This document shows positions 1-7,851 of a stretch of 64,000 nucleotides of DNA, one piece after another. The notes beneath the pieces were generated by a model. That model saw only the letters and a program-made list of their open reading frames with translations. It searched no databases and had not been told where the DNA came from. A program made the translations under genes and the position numbers. Numbering within the stretch: the stretch's first letter is position 1; each line of letters begins with the position of its first letter. The stretch spans positions 124,001 to 188,000 of the forward strand of contig NZ_CADIKB010000001.1 in assembly GCF_902859825.1 (NCBI RefSeq). Reading direction: 5' to 3'. The DNA is from Paraburkholderia phenoliruptrix. Lineage in GTDB: Bacteria > Pseudomonadota > Gammaproteobacteria > Burkholderiales > Burkholderiaceae.

Positions 1-116
1 GCGAGCTTGGCGGCGGTGGCGACGAACGCCATGACGATTGCAAGGACCGTCGCACAGGCGGCGATCTCGATGGTCACGAGCGTGCCTTGCAGCAGCAGGG
101 GAAGCAGTTCACGCAT
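1..116 (-). CDS. ehuC: Ectoine/hydroxyectoine ABC transporter permease (EhuC-like), N-terminal part only
   Basis: Only the first 38 or so codons lie in the window; the gene runs leftward off the edge. The visible protein starts MRELLPLLLQGT and continues into a hydrophobic membrane helix, as in polar-amino-acid-type ABC permeases of the HisM/EhuC group. It lies directly downstream of the solute-binding protein gene ehuB on the same strand and next to an ectoine catabolic cluster, which is why EhuC is preferred over another amino acid permease. In this family the permease pairs with EhuD and the ATPase EhuA at the inner membrane. The assignment rests mostly on context because so little sequence is present. 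Confidence 0.7.
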   Translation of the reverse strand, partial: MRELLPLLLQGTLVTIEIAACATVLAIVMAFVATAAKL

Positions 117-138
117 GGCGGTTCCTCGCTTGCATGAC

Positions 139-159
139 GGCGTGTGCGCCGCACACGCC
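139..159 (-). other. Intercistronic hairpin between ehuB and ehuC
   Basis: A perfect 9-bp stem (GGCGTGTGC, 3-nt loop, GCACACGCC) lies in the 85-bp gap after the ehuB stop codon. Read in the direction of transcription (leftward) it is not followed by a T run, so it is unlikely to be a full terminator. Such stems after solute-binding-protein genes commonly stabilise the upstream message or reduce read-through, giving more binding protein than permease; that role is inferred. Confidence 0.5.
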
Positions 160-201
160 TTAAAAATCGGCGCTAGCACTCGCCGGCGCCTCCAGATTCG
201 C

Positions 202-1056
202 TTATTTGCCGCAGATGTCGGCGGCAGTGCGCGTCGTCAGATTGGTCTTGTCGAAACCGAACGGCGCGACGGTTTGAAGATGGTCGGGTGTGCCGAGCCA
301 GTCGTGCAACTGCTTGTTGACCGCATCGCGCAAGTCCGTGTCTTCGGGACGGAATGCGAGCGCGCCATAGCCGGTGTGCTTTGCGTCGTCGGTGAAGTTC
401 GCCACGACCTCGACCTGATCGGAAGCTTTCGCGGCGAGGCCCTTCATGGTGAGCGCGGTGCCGGCTGCGGCGTCGGCGCGGCGTGCGCGCACGGCTTGCA
501 ATTGCGCGGTCGTATCCGGCACCTGCATGAACTGCGCGTCTTTCACACCGGCATCGCGCGAGTTGGCGAGCTCCACTGCGCCGGCCATGACTGCGAGCTT
601 GAGGTCCGGTTGCTTGCCGATATCCGCGTAGCTATGAAGGTTCTTCGGGTTGCCCTTGGGCACGAGCAACGTGTCCTGAATCTGGTACTGCGGATTGGCG
701 AATGCGACCTGCTTGCAGCGCTCCGGCGTAATGTACATGCCGGCCGCAATGACGTCGAAGCGGCCCGCGCGCAGGCCCGGAATCAGCGAGCCCCATTCGG
801 TCAGCACGCCGTCCACTTTCTTCACGCCCATCTTCGCGAAGATTTTGCGGGCGATTTCCGGGGATTCGCCTGTCACCTTGCCATCAGGCGTGGTGTAGGC
901 GAAAGGCGCTTCGTTCGCATAGCCGATCCGCACTTCGCCGGTGCGCTGGATGCGCTGCAACGTCGTTTCCGCCGACGCATGCTGCGCCGGCACGGCCAGG
1001 GTCGCGGCAGCGACACAGAGGGCTCCGAGCAATCCTGAAGTGCGCTTCGCTTTCAT
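202..1056 (-). CDS. ehuB: Ectoine/hydroxyectoine ABC transporter substrate-binding protein EhuB
   Basis: A periplasmic solute-binding protein of the SBP_bac_3 (cluster 3) family, 284 aa. Residues 1-29 form a signal peptide (basic start MKAKR, hydrophobic core, cleavage after QHASA). The mature part shows the family pattern: LQRIQRTGEVRIGYANEAPF near the N terminus, SLIPGLRAGRFDVIAAGMYITPERC, then ANPQYQIQDTLLVPKGNP. EhuB delivers ectoine and 5-hydroxyectoine to the EhuCD-EhuA importer. It is the first gene of a leftward unit, divergent from enuR, and a palindrome in the shared 310-bp intergenic region is a likely regulator site. The start is the ATG at 1056. Identity as EhuB rather than another polar amino acid binder is supported by the adjacent ectoine degradation genes. 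Confidence 0.88.
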   Translation of the reverse strand: MKAKRTSGLLGALCVAAATLAVPAQHASAETTLQRIQRTGEVRIGYANEAPFAYTTPDGKVTGESPEIARKIFAKMGVKKVDGVLTEWGSLIPGLRAGRFDVIAAGMYITPERCKQVAFANPQYQIQDTLLVPKGNPKNLHSYADIGKQPDLKLAVMAGAVELANSRDAGVKDAQFMQVPDTTAQLQAVRARRADAAAGTALTMKGLAAKASDQVEVVANFTDDAKHTGYGALAFRPEDTDLRDAVNKQLHDWLGTPDHLQTVAPFGFDKTNLTTRTAADICGK

Positions 1057-1366
1057 ATCGATTCCGTTGTGTGACCTAATGAATAAGGTGATGAATGCCG
1101 CGACGCATCATGCGCGCGCCAACCCGAAGGGCCGCCGATGCCGCGTCCTGCAGGCCTCCTGCTGCAACCCTGAATGCAGCATACAAAGCCAATTTTTTAA
1201 TCCGATTGCTCTAGGACAATAATTTTCCGGGCCTGTTTCGCGGCACTATGGGAAACGGCGATGCCCGGCGCGGCGGCTCTTTGAATGGGCGCGATGCAAG
1301 GGTATACGACGACCAAGCAAGAGCTTGTCGCACGGGCTCGCAACAGCGGAATGACGGAGGACGCAA
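1057..1366. promoter_or_regulatory. Divergent ehuB/enuR regulatory region with candidate EnuR operator (palindrome 1205-1220)
   Basis: This 310-bp gene-free stretch separates ehuB (leftward) from enuR (rightward). At 1205-1220 it holds the imperfect palindrome ATTGCTCTAGGACAAT (ATTG-NN-CTAG-NN-CAAT, 12 of 16 positions symmetric). The same core, CTAGGACAATA, recurs upstream of eutB (2801-2811). A shared palindrome at both outward promoters of an ectoine gene cluster is what a local MocR-type repressor such as EnuR would require. The rest of the stretch has an AT-richer patch (1189-1225) but no other convincing signal. Confidence 0.6.
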
Positions 1367-2764
1367 GTGATCGGGCAGTGGCGTGATGCGGTGCGCGCGG
1401 TGCACGGCGTGGAGTCGAAATACAAACGGCTGGTCAAGGCGATTGCGGGCGATATCGAAAGCGCCTCGCTGCCTGCGGGCGCGCGCCTGCCGCCGCAGCG
1501 CGACGTCGCCGCCGAACTGGCGATCAGCGTGCAGACCGTGACCAATGCCTACAAGGAACTGGAGCGGCAAGGATTGATCCGCTGCGAGGTCGGCCGCGGT
1601 AGCTTCGTGGCGGCGCGGGTCACCGAGACCATGTCGAACTACATGCTCGATACGGCTGAGCGCTCCGTGGTCGACTTTTCAATCGCTCGCATCATCCATA
1701 CGCCCGAACACGACGCCATGTGGCGCAAGGTGTGCGCGACGCTTTCCACCCTCGACGACCAGCCGTGGATTCGTGCGTTCCGGCCCATTGCAGGCTTCGA
1801 ACATCACCGGCAGGCGGGCGTGGCGTGGCTCGCTTCGTTGGGTATGCCGGCTTCGGCGGATACGCTGCTCGTGACGAACGGCGCGGCGCACGGCATCTTT
1901 CTCGCACTTGCTTCGCTCGTCGGCCCCGGGGATACGGTGCTGTGCGAAAGCCTGACCGATCACGGCGTAATCGGCTCGGCCAACGTGCTGGGCTTCACGC
2001 TGAAAGGCCTGGAAATCGACGAATACGGCATCCACCCCGAGCATTTCGAAGAGATGTGCGACAGCGAGCGGATCAGCGCGCTCGTCTGCACGCCCACGCT
2101 GAACAACCCCACAGTCGCGATGATGCCGGACTCGCGGCGCCGGGCAATTGCACGCATTGCCGAGCGTTACGGCGTCTACGTGATCGAGGACGATGTCTAC
2201 GGGCCATTGCCGGCCAAACCGGCGACGCCGATTGCGAGCCTCATTCCCGAGTTGTCGTTCTACTGCACGAGTATGACGAAGTCGGTACTGACCGGCTTGC
2301 GCATCGGTTATATGACTACCCCGCGCCGGCTCGCGTTGCGCGCGGAGAGCGTGCTGCGCGTGAGCAGCTGGATGGCGACCTCGCCGATCGCCGAAGTCGC
2401 GACGCGCTGGATCGCCGACGGTACAGCGGAGTGTCTCGTGCAGATTCAGCGCGAGCGCTTAGGGCGACGCCAGGCGCTGCTGCAGCAAACGCTCGGCGCC
2501 TATGTGCTGGGTGCGCATCCGCAGGCCTTATCTGCCTGGCTGCGCGTGCCGGAGCACTGGCAGGCGGACCGCCTCGTCAGGGAGCTGCGCAATCGCGACA
2601 TTGCGGTCACTTCCGCCGATCCATTCCTCGTGCGGGGAGCGGAGCGGCCGAGTGCGGTGCGCGTATGCGTGGGCGCCGAAGTGAGCGACGAAACCTACAA
2701 GGCCGCGCTGGAGACGATGCGGGAGGTTTTCGAGCAGTATCCGCAAGTGCACGATTTCACCTGA
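1367..2764 (+). CDS. enuR: MocR/GntR-type PLP-dependent regulator EnuR
   Basis: A 465-aa regulator with an N-terminal GntR winged helix (about residues 20-95, including LPPQRDVAAELAISVQTVTNAY) and a C-terminal aminotransferase fold. The PLP lysine lies in CTSMTKSVLTGLRIGY, K305. In characterised bacteria EnuR represses ectoine uptake and catabolic genes; its PLP binds pathway intermediates derived from ectoine (N-alpha-acetyl-diaminobutyrate, diaminobutyrate), which act as inducers. The start is a GTG at 1367, chosen because ACGGAGG (1354-1360) precedes it by 6 nt. It stands between the divergent ehuB gene and eutB, with candidate operators on both sides, consistent with local and self regulation. 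MocR regulators are numerous in Burkholderiaceae; context makes EnuR the best name. Confidence 0.87.
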   Translation: MIGQWRDAVRAVHGVESKYKRLVKAIAGDIESASLPAGARLPPQRDVAAELAISVQTVTNAYKELERQGLIRCEVGRGSFVAARVTETMSNYMLDTAERSVVDFSIARIIHTPEHDAMWRKVCATLSTLDDQPWIRAFRPIAGFEHHRQAGVAWLASLGMPASADTLLVTNGAAHGIFLALASLVGPGDTVLCESLTDHGVIGSANVLGFTLKGLEIDEYGIHPEHFEEMCDSERISALVCTPTLNNPTVAMMPDSRRRAIARIAERYGVYVIEDDVYGPLPAKPATPIASLIPELSFYCTSMTKSVLTGLRIGYMTTPRRLALRAESVLRVSSWMATSPIAEVATRWIADGTAECLVQIQRERLGRRQALLQQTLGAYVLGAHPQALSAWLRVPEHWQADRLVRELRNRDIAVTSADPFLVRGAERPSAVRVCVGAEVSDETYKAALETMREVFEQYPQVHDFT

Positions 2765-2794
2765 GCGCGTGCCCCGTTCAAGCGGTGCGCGCGA

Positions 2795-2810
2795 AATGAA
2801 CTAGGACAAT
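2795..2810. promoter_or_regulatory. Candidate EnuR operator upstream of eutB
   Basis: AATGAACTAGGACAAT matches the palindrome upstream of ehuB/enuR at 13 of 16 positions, including the whole right side CTAGGACAAT. It lies 129 bp before the eutB start in an AT-richer patch suitable for a promoter (AT-rich 2813-2835). The functional role is inferred from position and repetition. Confidence 0.6.
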
Positions 2811-2838
2811 AGAAATCGTTTTTTAGAACATTAGACTG

Positions 2839-2862
2839 GGCTGCATTCGAAACGATGCAGCC
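2839..2862 (+). other. Leader hairpin upstream of eutB
   Basis: A perfect 8-bp stem (GGCTGCAT, 8-nt loop, ATGCAGCC) lies between the candidate operator and the eutB start. No T run follows it. If transcription starts near 2820-2835 the stem would sit at the 5' end of the message and could stabilise it. This is a sequence observation only. Confidence 0.35.
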
Positions 2863-2938
2863 GCAGCCGGCATGACGCTTCAGTCGTCGTGCAGCAGCGC
2901 AGGCATCGAATTAATCCCTTTGATGCAGGGCCGAGTTC

Positions 2939-3943
2939 ATGTCCGTTCTGTCGCTGGCCGATGTCTACCGCGCGCGTCGCCGTATCGAGGGACGCGTGTT
3001 GCGCACGCCGCTCATCGAATCGCCGAGCCTGTCTGCCATCGCGGGCACACCGGTGTTTCTCAAGCTCGAAACCGTACAGCCGACCGGCAGTTTCAAGCTG
3101 CGCGGCGCGACCAACGCGCTGGCTGAACTCGCCGAGCGCGGCTGCCGCCAGGTCGTGACCGCATCGACGGGAAATCATGGGCGCGCGGTGGCGCATGCGG
3201 CGCGTGCGCTCGGTATCGACGCGGCGGTCTGCATGTCGGCGCTCGTGCCCGAGAACAAGGTCGAAGCGGTGCGCGCGCTCGGCGCACGCGTGTGCATTGC
3301 GGGCAAAAGCCAGGACGACGCGGAGCGCGAAGCGCTGCGGCTCGCGCGCGAAGAGGGCTTCGCCTATGTGCCGCCGTTCGACGACTTGAGCGTAATTGCG
3401 GGGCAGGCGACCATCGGCCTGGAAATCGTCGAAGCCTTGCCGGACGTCGCGCATATTGTCGTGCCGTTGTCGGGCGGCGGTCTGTTCGCCGGCGTCGCGT
3501 TGACGGCCCGAAGCGCGAATCGCGCGATTCGCATGAGCGGCGTGACGATGGCGCGCGGCGCCGCCATGCATGCGAGTCTGGCGGCCGGCCGCCCCGTGCT
3601 CGTGGAAGAAGTCGATACGCTGGCCGATTCGCTCGGTGGCGGGATCGGCCTTGAAAACCGCTATACGTATCGGCTTACGCGCGATTTCATCGATGACGCA
3701 CTGCTGCTCGACGAGGACTCCATCGCGCGCGGCATCGCCCACGCCTATCGGCACGAGCGACTCGTCGTGGAAGGCGCTGCGGCTGTCGGCATTGCCGCAT
3801 TGCTCGACGGCGCGCTGCCGGACACGCGTGCTCGACGCGGTCCGCTCGTCATCATCGTGACGGGCGCGAATATCGACATCAATCTGCATCGCCGCATCGT
3901 CCACGCAGTGCCCGCACCATTCCATTCTCACAAAACGCCATGA
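2939..3943 (+). CDS. eutB: Hydroxyectoine utilization dehydratase EutB (PLP, threonine dehydratase-like)
   Basis: A 334-aa fold-type II PLP enzyme of the threonine/serine dehydratase family. The PLP lysine lies in TGSFKLRG (K53), the substrate loop is TASTGNHG, and the glycine-rich phosphate-binding loop is PLSGGGLFAG. EutB is associated with conversion of 5-hydroxyectoine-derived intermediates into the ectoine route, with EutC acting next. It is the first gene of the rightward catabolic operon. Its stop overlaps the eutC start by 4 bp (ATGA), indicating translational coupling. A plain threonine dehydratase is the alternative reading, but the block eutB-eutC-doeA-doeB is diagnostic. Confidence 0.88.
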   Translation: MSVLSLADVYRARRRIEGRVLRTPLIESPSLSAIAGTPVFLKLETVQPTGSFKLRGATNALAELAERGCRQVVTASTGNHGRAVAHAARALGIDAAVCMSALVPENKVEAVRALGARVCIAGKSQDDAEREALRLAREEGFAYVPPFDDLSVIAGQATIGLEIVEALPDVAHIVVPLSGGGLFAGVALTARSANRAIRMSGVTMARGAAMHASLAAGRPVLVEEVDTLADSLGGGIGLENRYTYRLTRDFIDDALLLDEDSIARGIAHAYRHERLVVEGAAAVGIAALLDGALPDTRARRGPLVIIVTGANIDINLHRRIVHAVPAPFHSHKTP

Positions 3944-4941
3944 CGTCCATCACATTGCTCGGCGAAGCGCAGCTTCGCGAACTCGTGCCGCTCGACCTCG
4001 CGGCTATCGATCAGATCGAAGCGGCCTTCCTCGCGTTGGCGACCGAAGACGTCGCGATGCCGCCTGTCCTGCGCCTCGATCTGCCGGCGCAAAACGGCGA
4101 GGTGGATGTCAAGACCGCCTGGCTGCCGCGCTTCGACAGTTTCGCGATCAAGGTCAGTCCGGGCTTTTTCAATAACCCCACGCTCGGTTTGCCGAGCCTG
4201 AATGGTTTGATGCTGGTGCTCTCCGCGAAGACCGGCTTGACGGAAGCGGTGTTGCTGGACAACGGCTATCTGACGGCTGTGCGAACCGCGGCTGCGGGCG
4301 CGGTTGCCGCGCGCTGGCTCGCGAAACAGCAGACGCCGCAAGTGGCGGTGCTCGGTGCGGGCGAACAGGCGCGTCTGCAATTGCAGGCGCTGATGCTGGT
4401 GCGCCGTGTCGAACATGTGCGCGTGTGGGCTCGCAATGCTTCCAATGCCCAGCGCTTCGCCGAAGAGACGGTGGCCAAGCTCGGCGTGCGCTGCGAAGCC
4501 GCGCGAGATGTCGCTCACGCGCTTGCCGAAGCCGATGTCGCCATCACGACGACGCCCAGCCGCACGCCGCTGATCGAGGCAAAGCACCTGCACGCCGGCT
4601 TGCATATCACCGCAATGGGCTCGGATGCCGAGCACAAGAACGAAATTGCGCCGGCTGCGCTGGCCGCGGCGCGCTACGTCTGCGACCGGGTGCAGCAAAC
4701 GCGTGTGCTCGGCGAACTGCATCACGCGCTGGCTGCGCGCGCGGTCAGGGCCGACGCAGGGATCGCGGAGCTGGGCGAAGTCATTGCCGGCAAAGCGGTG
4801 GGCCGGACGAGCGATGCCGACGTGACGCTCTGCGATCTCACCGGCACGGGCGCGCAGGACACGGCGATTGCCGCGCTCGCCTTGCAGCGGGCGCGTGACG
4901 CCACCGCAGGAATGGTCTTCCGTAACGATGTGCAGCGCTAA
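3940..4941 (+). CDS. eutC: Ectoine utilization protein EutC (ornithine cyclodeaminase family)
   Basis: A 333-aa member of the ornithine cyclodeaminase/mu-crystallin family. The NAD(P)-binding Rossmann motif VLGAGEQARLQLQ lies at about residues 137-149. FAIKVSPGFFNNPTLGLPS and the ALAEADVAITTTPSRTPL region are typical of the family. EutC works with EutB in hydroxyectoine utilisation, probably as a dehydrogenase or cyclodeaminase-like step; the exact reaction cannot be read from the sequence. It is translationally coupled to eutB (4-bp overlap) and followed after 9 bp by doeA. Confidence 0.87.
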   Translation: MTSITLLGEAQLRELVPLDLAAIDQIEAAFLALATEDVAMPPVLRLDLPAQNGEVDVKTAWLPRFDSFAIKVSPGFFNNPTLGLPSLNGLMLVLSAKTGLTEAVLLDNGYLTAVRTAAAGAVAARWLAKQQTPQVAVLGAGEQARLQLQALMLVRRVEHVRVWARNASNAQRFAEETVAKLGVRCEAARDVAHALAEADVAITTTPSRTPLIEAKHLHAGLHITAMGSDAEHKNEIAPAALAAARYVCDRVQQTRVLGELHHALAARAVRADAGIAELGEVIAGKAVGRTSDADVTLCDLTGTGAQDTAIAALALQRARDATAGMVFRNDVQR

Positions 4942-4950
4942 GAGGGGATG

Positions 4951-6177
4951 ATGTCCGAGACAACTCAACTGGAACGCAATGCGAGCGATCAGGCGCCGGC
5001 TGTACGCCTGCCGTTCGAACGGGCCGAATACGACGCACGTATCGCGAAGACGCGCAAGGCGATGCAGGCCGCCGGGATCGAACTGCTGATCGTGTCGGAT
5101 CCGACCAACATGGCCTGGCTCACCGGCTACGACGGCTGGTCGTTCTACGTCCACCAATGCGTGCTGCTCGCGCTCGATGGCGAGCCGGTATGGTTCGGCC
5201 GCGGTCAGGACGCGAACGGCGCGAAACGAACGGTCTTCATGCAGCATGACCATATAGTTGGTTATCCAGATCATTATGTTCAGTCAGCCGTGTGTCATCC
5301 GATGGACTACCTCGCGCGCGATGTGATCGAGGCACGCGGCTGGGGCGCGCTGAAAATCGGCGTCGAAATGGATAACTACTATTTCAGCGCATCGGCATAC
5401 CGTTCGCTCGTCGAGCATCTGCCCGAAGCGACGTGGCACGACGCGACCAGTCTCGTGAACTGGCAACGTGCGGTGAAGTCGCCGCGCGAAATCGAATACA
5501 TGCGCGTGGCGGCGCGCATTGTCGAGGCGATGCATGAGCGCATTGTCGAGCGAATCGAGCCGGGCATGCGCAAGAACGATCTCGTCGCCGACATCTATTC
5601 CACGGGGATTCGCGGTGTGCAGGGTCATGGCGGCGACTATCCGGCCATCGTGCCGTTGCTGCCGACCGGCGCCGACGCCGCGGCGCCGCATCTCACGTGG
5701 GACGACACGCCGTTCGTCAAAGGGGCGGGCACGTTCTTCGAGATCGCCGGGTGCTTCAGGCGCTATCACTGCCCGCAGTCGCGTACCGTGTTTCTCGGCA
5801 AGCCGCCGAAGCATTTCATCGACGGTGAACGCGCGGTAGTGGAAGGCATCGAGGCGGGGCTCGCCGCGGCGAAACCCGGCAACACGTGCGAGGACATTGC
5901 CCATGCATTCTTCGCTGTCCTGCACAAATACGGCATCGAAAAGAACAGCCGCTGTGGCTATCCCATCGGCGCGAGCTATCCGCCGGATTGGGGCGAGCGA
6001 ACCATGAGCCTGCGGCCGGGGGACAAGACGGTCCTCGAACCGGGCATGACTTTTCACTTCATGCCTGGCTTATGGCTCGACGATTGGGGCCTCGAAATTA
6101 CCGAAAGCATCCTGATCACGGAGAACGGCGTCGAGACCTTCTGCAACACCCCGCGCAAGCTGTTCGTGAAGGAGTAG
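4951..6177 (+). CDS. doeA: Ectoine hydrolase DoeA (EutD), M24 creatinase/prolidase family
   Basis: A 408-aa pita-bread-fold hydrolase of the M24 family. The N-terminal creatinase-like domain contains LLIVSDPTNMAWLTGYDGWSF. The C-terminal domain includes GHGGDYPAIVPLLPTGADA and GMTFHFMPGLW. DoeA opens the ectoine ring to N-alpha- and N-gamma-acetyl-diaminobutyrate in the cytoplasm. Two consecutive ATG codons (4948, 4951) follow GAGGGG (4942-4947); the second is preferred because the first leaves no spacer. It follows eutC closely, and doeB starts 5 bp after its stop. The metal-free creatinase-like nature is known for the family, not shown here. Confidence 0.92.
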   Translation: MSETTQLERNASDQAPAVRLPFERAEYDARIAKTRKAMQAAGIELLIVSDPTNMAWLTGYDGWSFYVHQCVLLALDGEPVWFGRGQDANGAKRTVFMQHDHIVGYPDHYVQSAVCHPMDYLARDVIEARGWGALKIGVEMDNYYFSASAYRSLVEHLPEATWHDATSLVNWQRAVKSPREIEYMRVAARIVEAMHERIVERIEPGMRKNDLVADIYSTGIRGVQGHGGDYPAIVPLLPTGADAAAPHLTWDDTPFVKGAGTFFEIAGCFRRYHCPQSRTVFLGKPPKHFIDGERAVVEGIEAGLAAAKPGNTCEDIAHAFFAVLHKYGIEKNSRCGYPIGASYPPDWGERTMSLRPGDKTVLEPGMTFHFMPGLWLDDWGLEITESILITENGVETFCNTPRKLFVKE

Positions 6178-6182
6178 TGCAC

Positions 6183-7211
6183 ATGCGCGCATCGCCCATT
6201 CAGCCAACGGTGGATTTTCATACCGACGGCGAACAGCACGGCTTCCTGAAACTGCCGCATTCCCACGACGCCTCCGCGTGGGGCGCCGTGATGATTCCAG
6301 TCACGGTGATTCGCAACGGCGACGGCCCGACCGCGCTGCTGACGGGCGGCAATCACGGCGACGAATACGAGGGGCCGATCGCGCTCTCGAAGCTCGCGTC
6401 GACGCTCAAAGCTGAGGATGTCAAGGGCCGCGTCATTATCGTGCCCTTCATGAACTATCCGGCGTTTCGTGCGGGCAGCCGCACGTCGCCGATCGACCGC
6501 GGCAATCTGAACCGCAGTTTTCCGGGCAGGCCGGACGGCACCGTCACCGAGAAGATCGCCGATTATTTTCAGCGCCATCTATTGCCGCTCGCGGACTACG
6601 TCCTCGACCTGCACGCGGGCGGCCGCACGCTCGACTTCGTGCCGTTCGCCGCGATTCATCTGCTCTCCGACGCGCGCCAGCAGGCGCGCTGCGAGGCCGC
6701 GATGCGTGCGTTCGGCGCGCCGTACTCGATGCGTATGCTCGAACTGGACAGCGTGGGACTCTTCGATACCGCAGCCGAGGAAGCCGGCAAGGTGTTCGTC
6801 TCGACGGAACTCGGCGGTGGCGGCACGGCCACGGCGGCCAGCGTGGCGGTCGCCGCTCGCGGCGTGCGGGGTTTTCTGCAGCACGCCGGCATCCTCGCGG
6901 CGGAGCCGTACAGGCATGACCAAACTGCGCGCACCACGACTCTGCTCAATATGCCCGACGGTAGCTGCTTCACCACGAGCGAGCACGATGGGCTGCTCGA
7001 GATGTGCAGGGACCTGGGCGATGCGGTGGAAAGCGGCGAGGTGATCGCGCGGATTTACGACGCGTCGCGCACAGGCATCGCGCCGGTGGACTATCGCGCG
7101 CGCCGTAGCGGACTGCTTGCGGCGCGGCATTTTCCGGGCCTTGTGCGCATCGGCGATACGGTTGCGGTGGTGGCCGACGTCGTCGAGCGCGGCATACCGG
7201 TGAGCGTCTGA
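6183..7211 (+). CDS. doeB: N(2)-acetyl-L-2,4-diaminobutanoate deacetylase DoeB (EutE)
   Basis: A 342-aa zinc deacylase of the succinylglutamate desuccinylase/aspartoacylase family. The zinc ligands are visible in GGNHGDEYEGP (H58, E61) and DLHAGG (about residue 148). GVRGFLQHAGI and a C-terminal beta domain complete the family layout. DoeB removes acetate from N-alpha-acetyl-diaminobutyrate, giving L-2,4-diaminobutyrate for the aminotransferase DoeD. The start ATG at 6183 has AAGGAG at 6170-6175, inside the end of doeA. It is followed 5 bp later by the regulator gene doeX in the same transcription unit. Confidence 0.92.
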   Translation: MRASPIQPTVDFHTDGEQHGFLKLPHSHDASAWGAVMIPVTVIRNGDGPTALLTGGNHGDEYEGPIALSKLASTLKAEDVKGRVIIVPFMNYPAFRAGSRTSPIDRGNLNRSFPGRPDGTVTEKIADYFQRHLLPLADYVLDLHAGGRTLDFVPFAAIHLLSDARQQARCEAAMRAFGAPYSMRMLELDSVGLFDTAAEEAGKVFVSTELGGGGTATAASVAVAARGVRGFLQHAGILAAEPYRHDQTARTTTLLNMPDGSCFTTSEHDGLLEMCRDLGDAVESGEVIARIYDASRTGIAPVDYRARRSGLLAARHFPGLVRIGDTVAVVADVVERGIPVSV

Positions 7212-7216
7212 GCGCG

Positions 7217-7708
7217 ATGAAGCTCGACCGCTATGACCTGGCGATTCTGCGCATTCTGGCGCGCGACGGCCGCATCACGAAGTCGCGCCTCGCGGAAGAA
7301 ATCAACCTGTCGATTTCACCGGCGTGGGAGCGCGTCAAGCGCCTGGAAGACAGTGGCGTGATTCGCGGATATCGCGCCGACGTCGACTGGCTGCGCGCGT
7401 TCAAGGGCGCCCGCGTGGTGGTCGAGGTGACGCTCGCGCGCCACACCGCGCAGGATATGCGGCGCTTTGAGGAACGCATCGGCGCATCGCCGGAAGTCGT
7501 GCAATGCCATGCAACAGGCGGTGGTGTCGACTATGTGATGCATGTGATGTCGCGCGACATCGACCACTATCAACGCTTTATCGACTCATTGCTCACGGCG
7601 GAGTTGGGTATCGAAAAGTACTTCACCTACATCGTCACGAAGGTCGTGAAGAGCATGCCGGAAGGTGTGCCCGGCTGGGTCGGCGAAGCCTTCGGCGACG
7701 AGACGTGA
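7217..7708 (+). CDS. doeX: Lrp/AsnC-family regulator of ectoine catabolism (DoeX/AsnC)
   Basis: A 163-aa feast/famine regulator: an N-terminal helix-turn-helix (about 4-55, with LAILRILARDGRITKSRLAEEINLS) followed by a ligand-binding RAM domain (about 70-155). It lies between doeB and doeC, 5 bp after doeB, the position of AsnC/DoeX in known ectoine clusters, where it acts together with EnuR. It probably responds to a pathway amino acid such as diaminobutyrate; this is inference. The 143-bp gap after it may hold its target for doeC-doeD, but no clear symmetric site was seen there. Confidence 0.87.
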   Translation: MKLDRYDLAILRILARDGRITKSRLAEEINLSISPAWERVKRLEDSGVIRGYRADVDWLRAFKGARVVVEVTLARHTAQDMRRFEERIGASPEVVQCHATGGGVDYVMHVMSRDIDHYQRFIDSLLTAELGIEKYFTYIVTKVVKSMPEGVPGWVGEAFGDET

Positions 7709-7851
7709 GATGCGCCGCGAAGCGGCCGGAAAAACACAACGTGCCGCTGCGAATTACGGAAAAAAAGCGGGTCTCAGCATACCCGAACCGAAAAAACCGC
7801 AACGCCGCGCAACGTACAGTGACAGGCATACATTGCACACAGGAGATCGTC

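Noticed and set aside
139..159. Hairpin after ehuB as a terminator
   Set aside because: The A/T run lies on the upstream side relative to leftward transcription, so intrinsic termination in the gene's direction is not supported.
7..1038. 343-codon + strand frame opposite ehuB
   Set aside because: It runs opposite a signal-peptide-bearing, family-matching EhuB and has no protein-like features.
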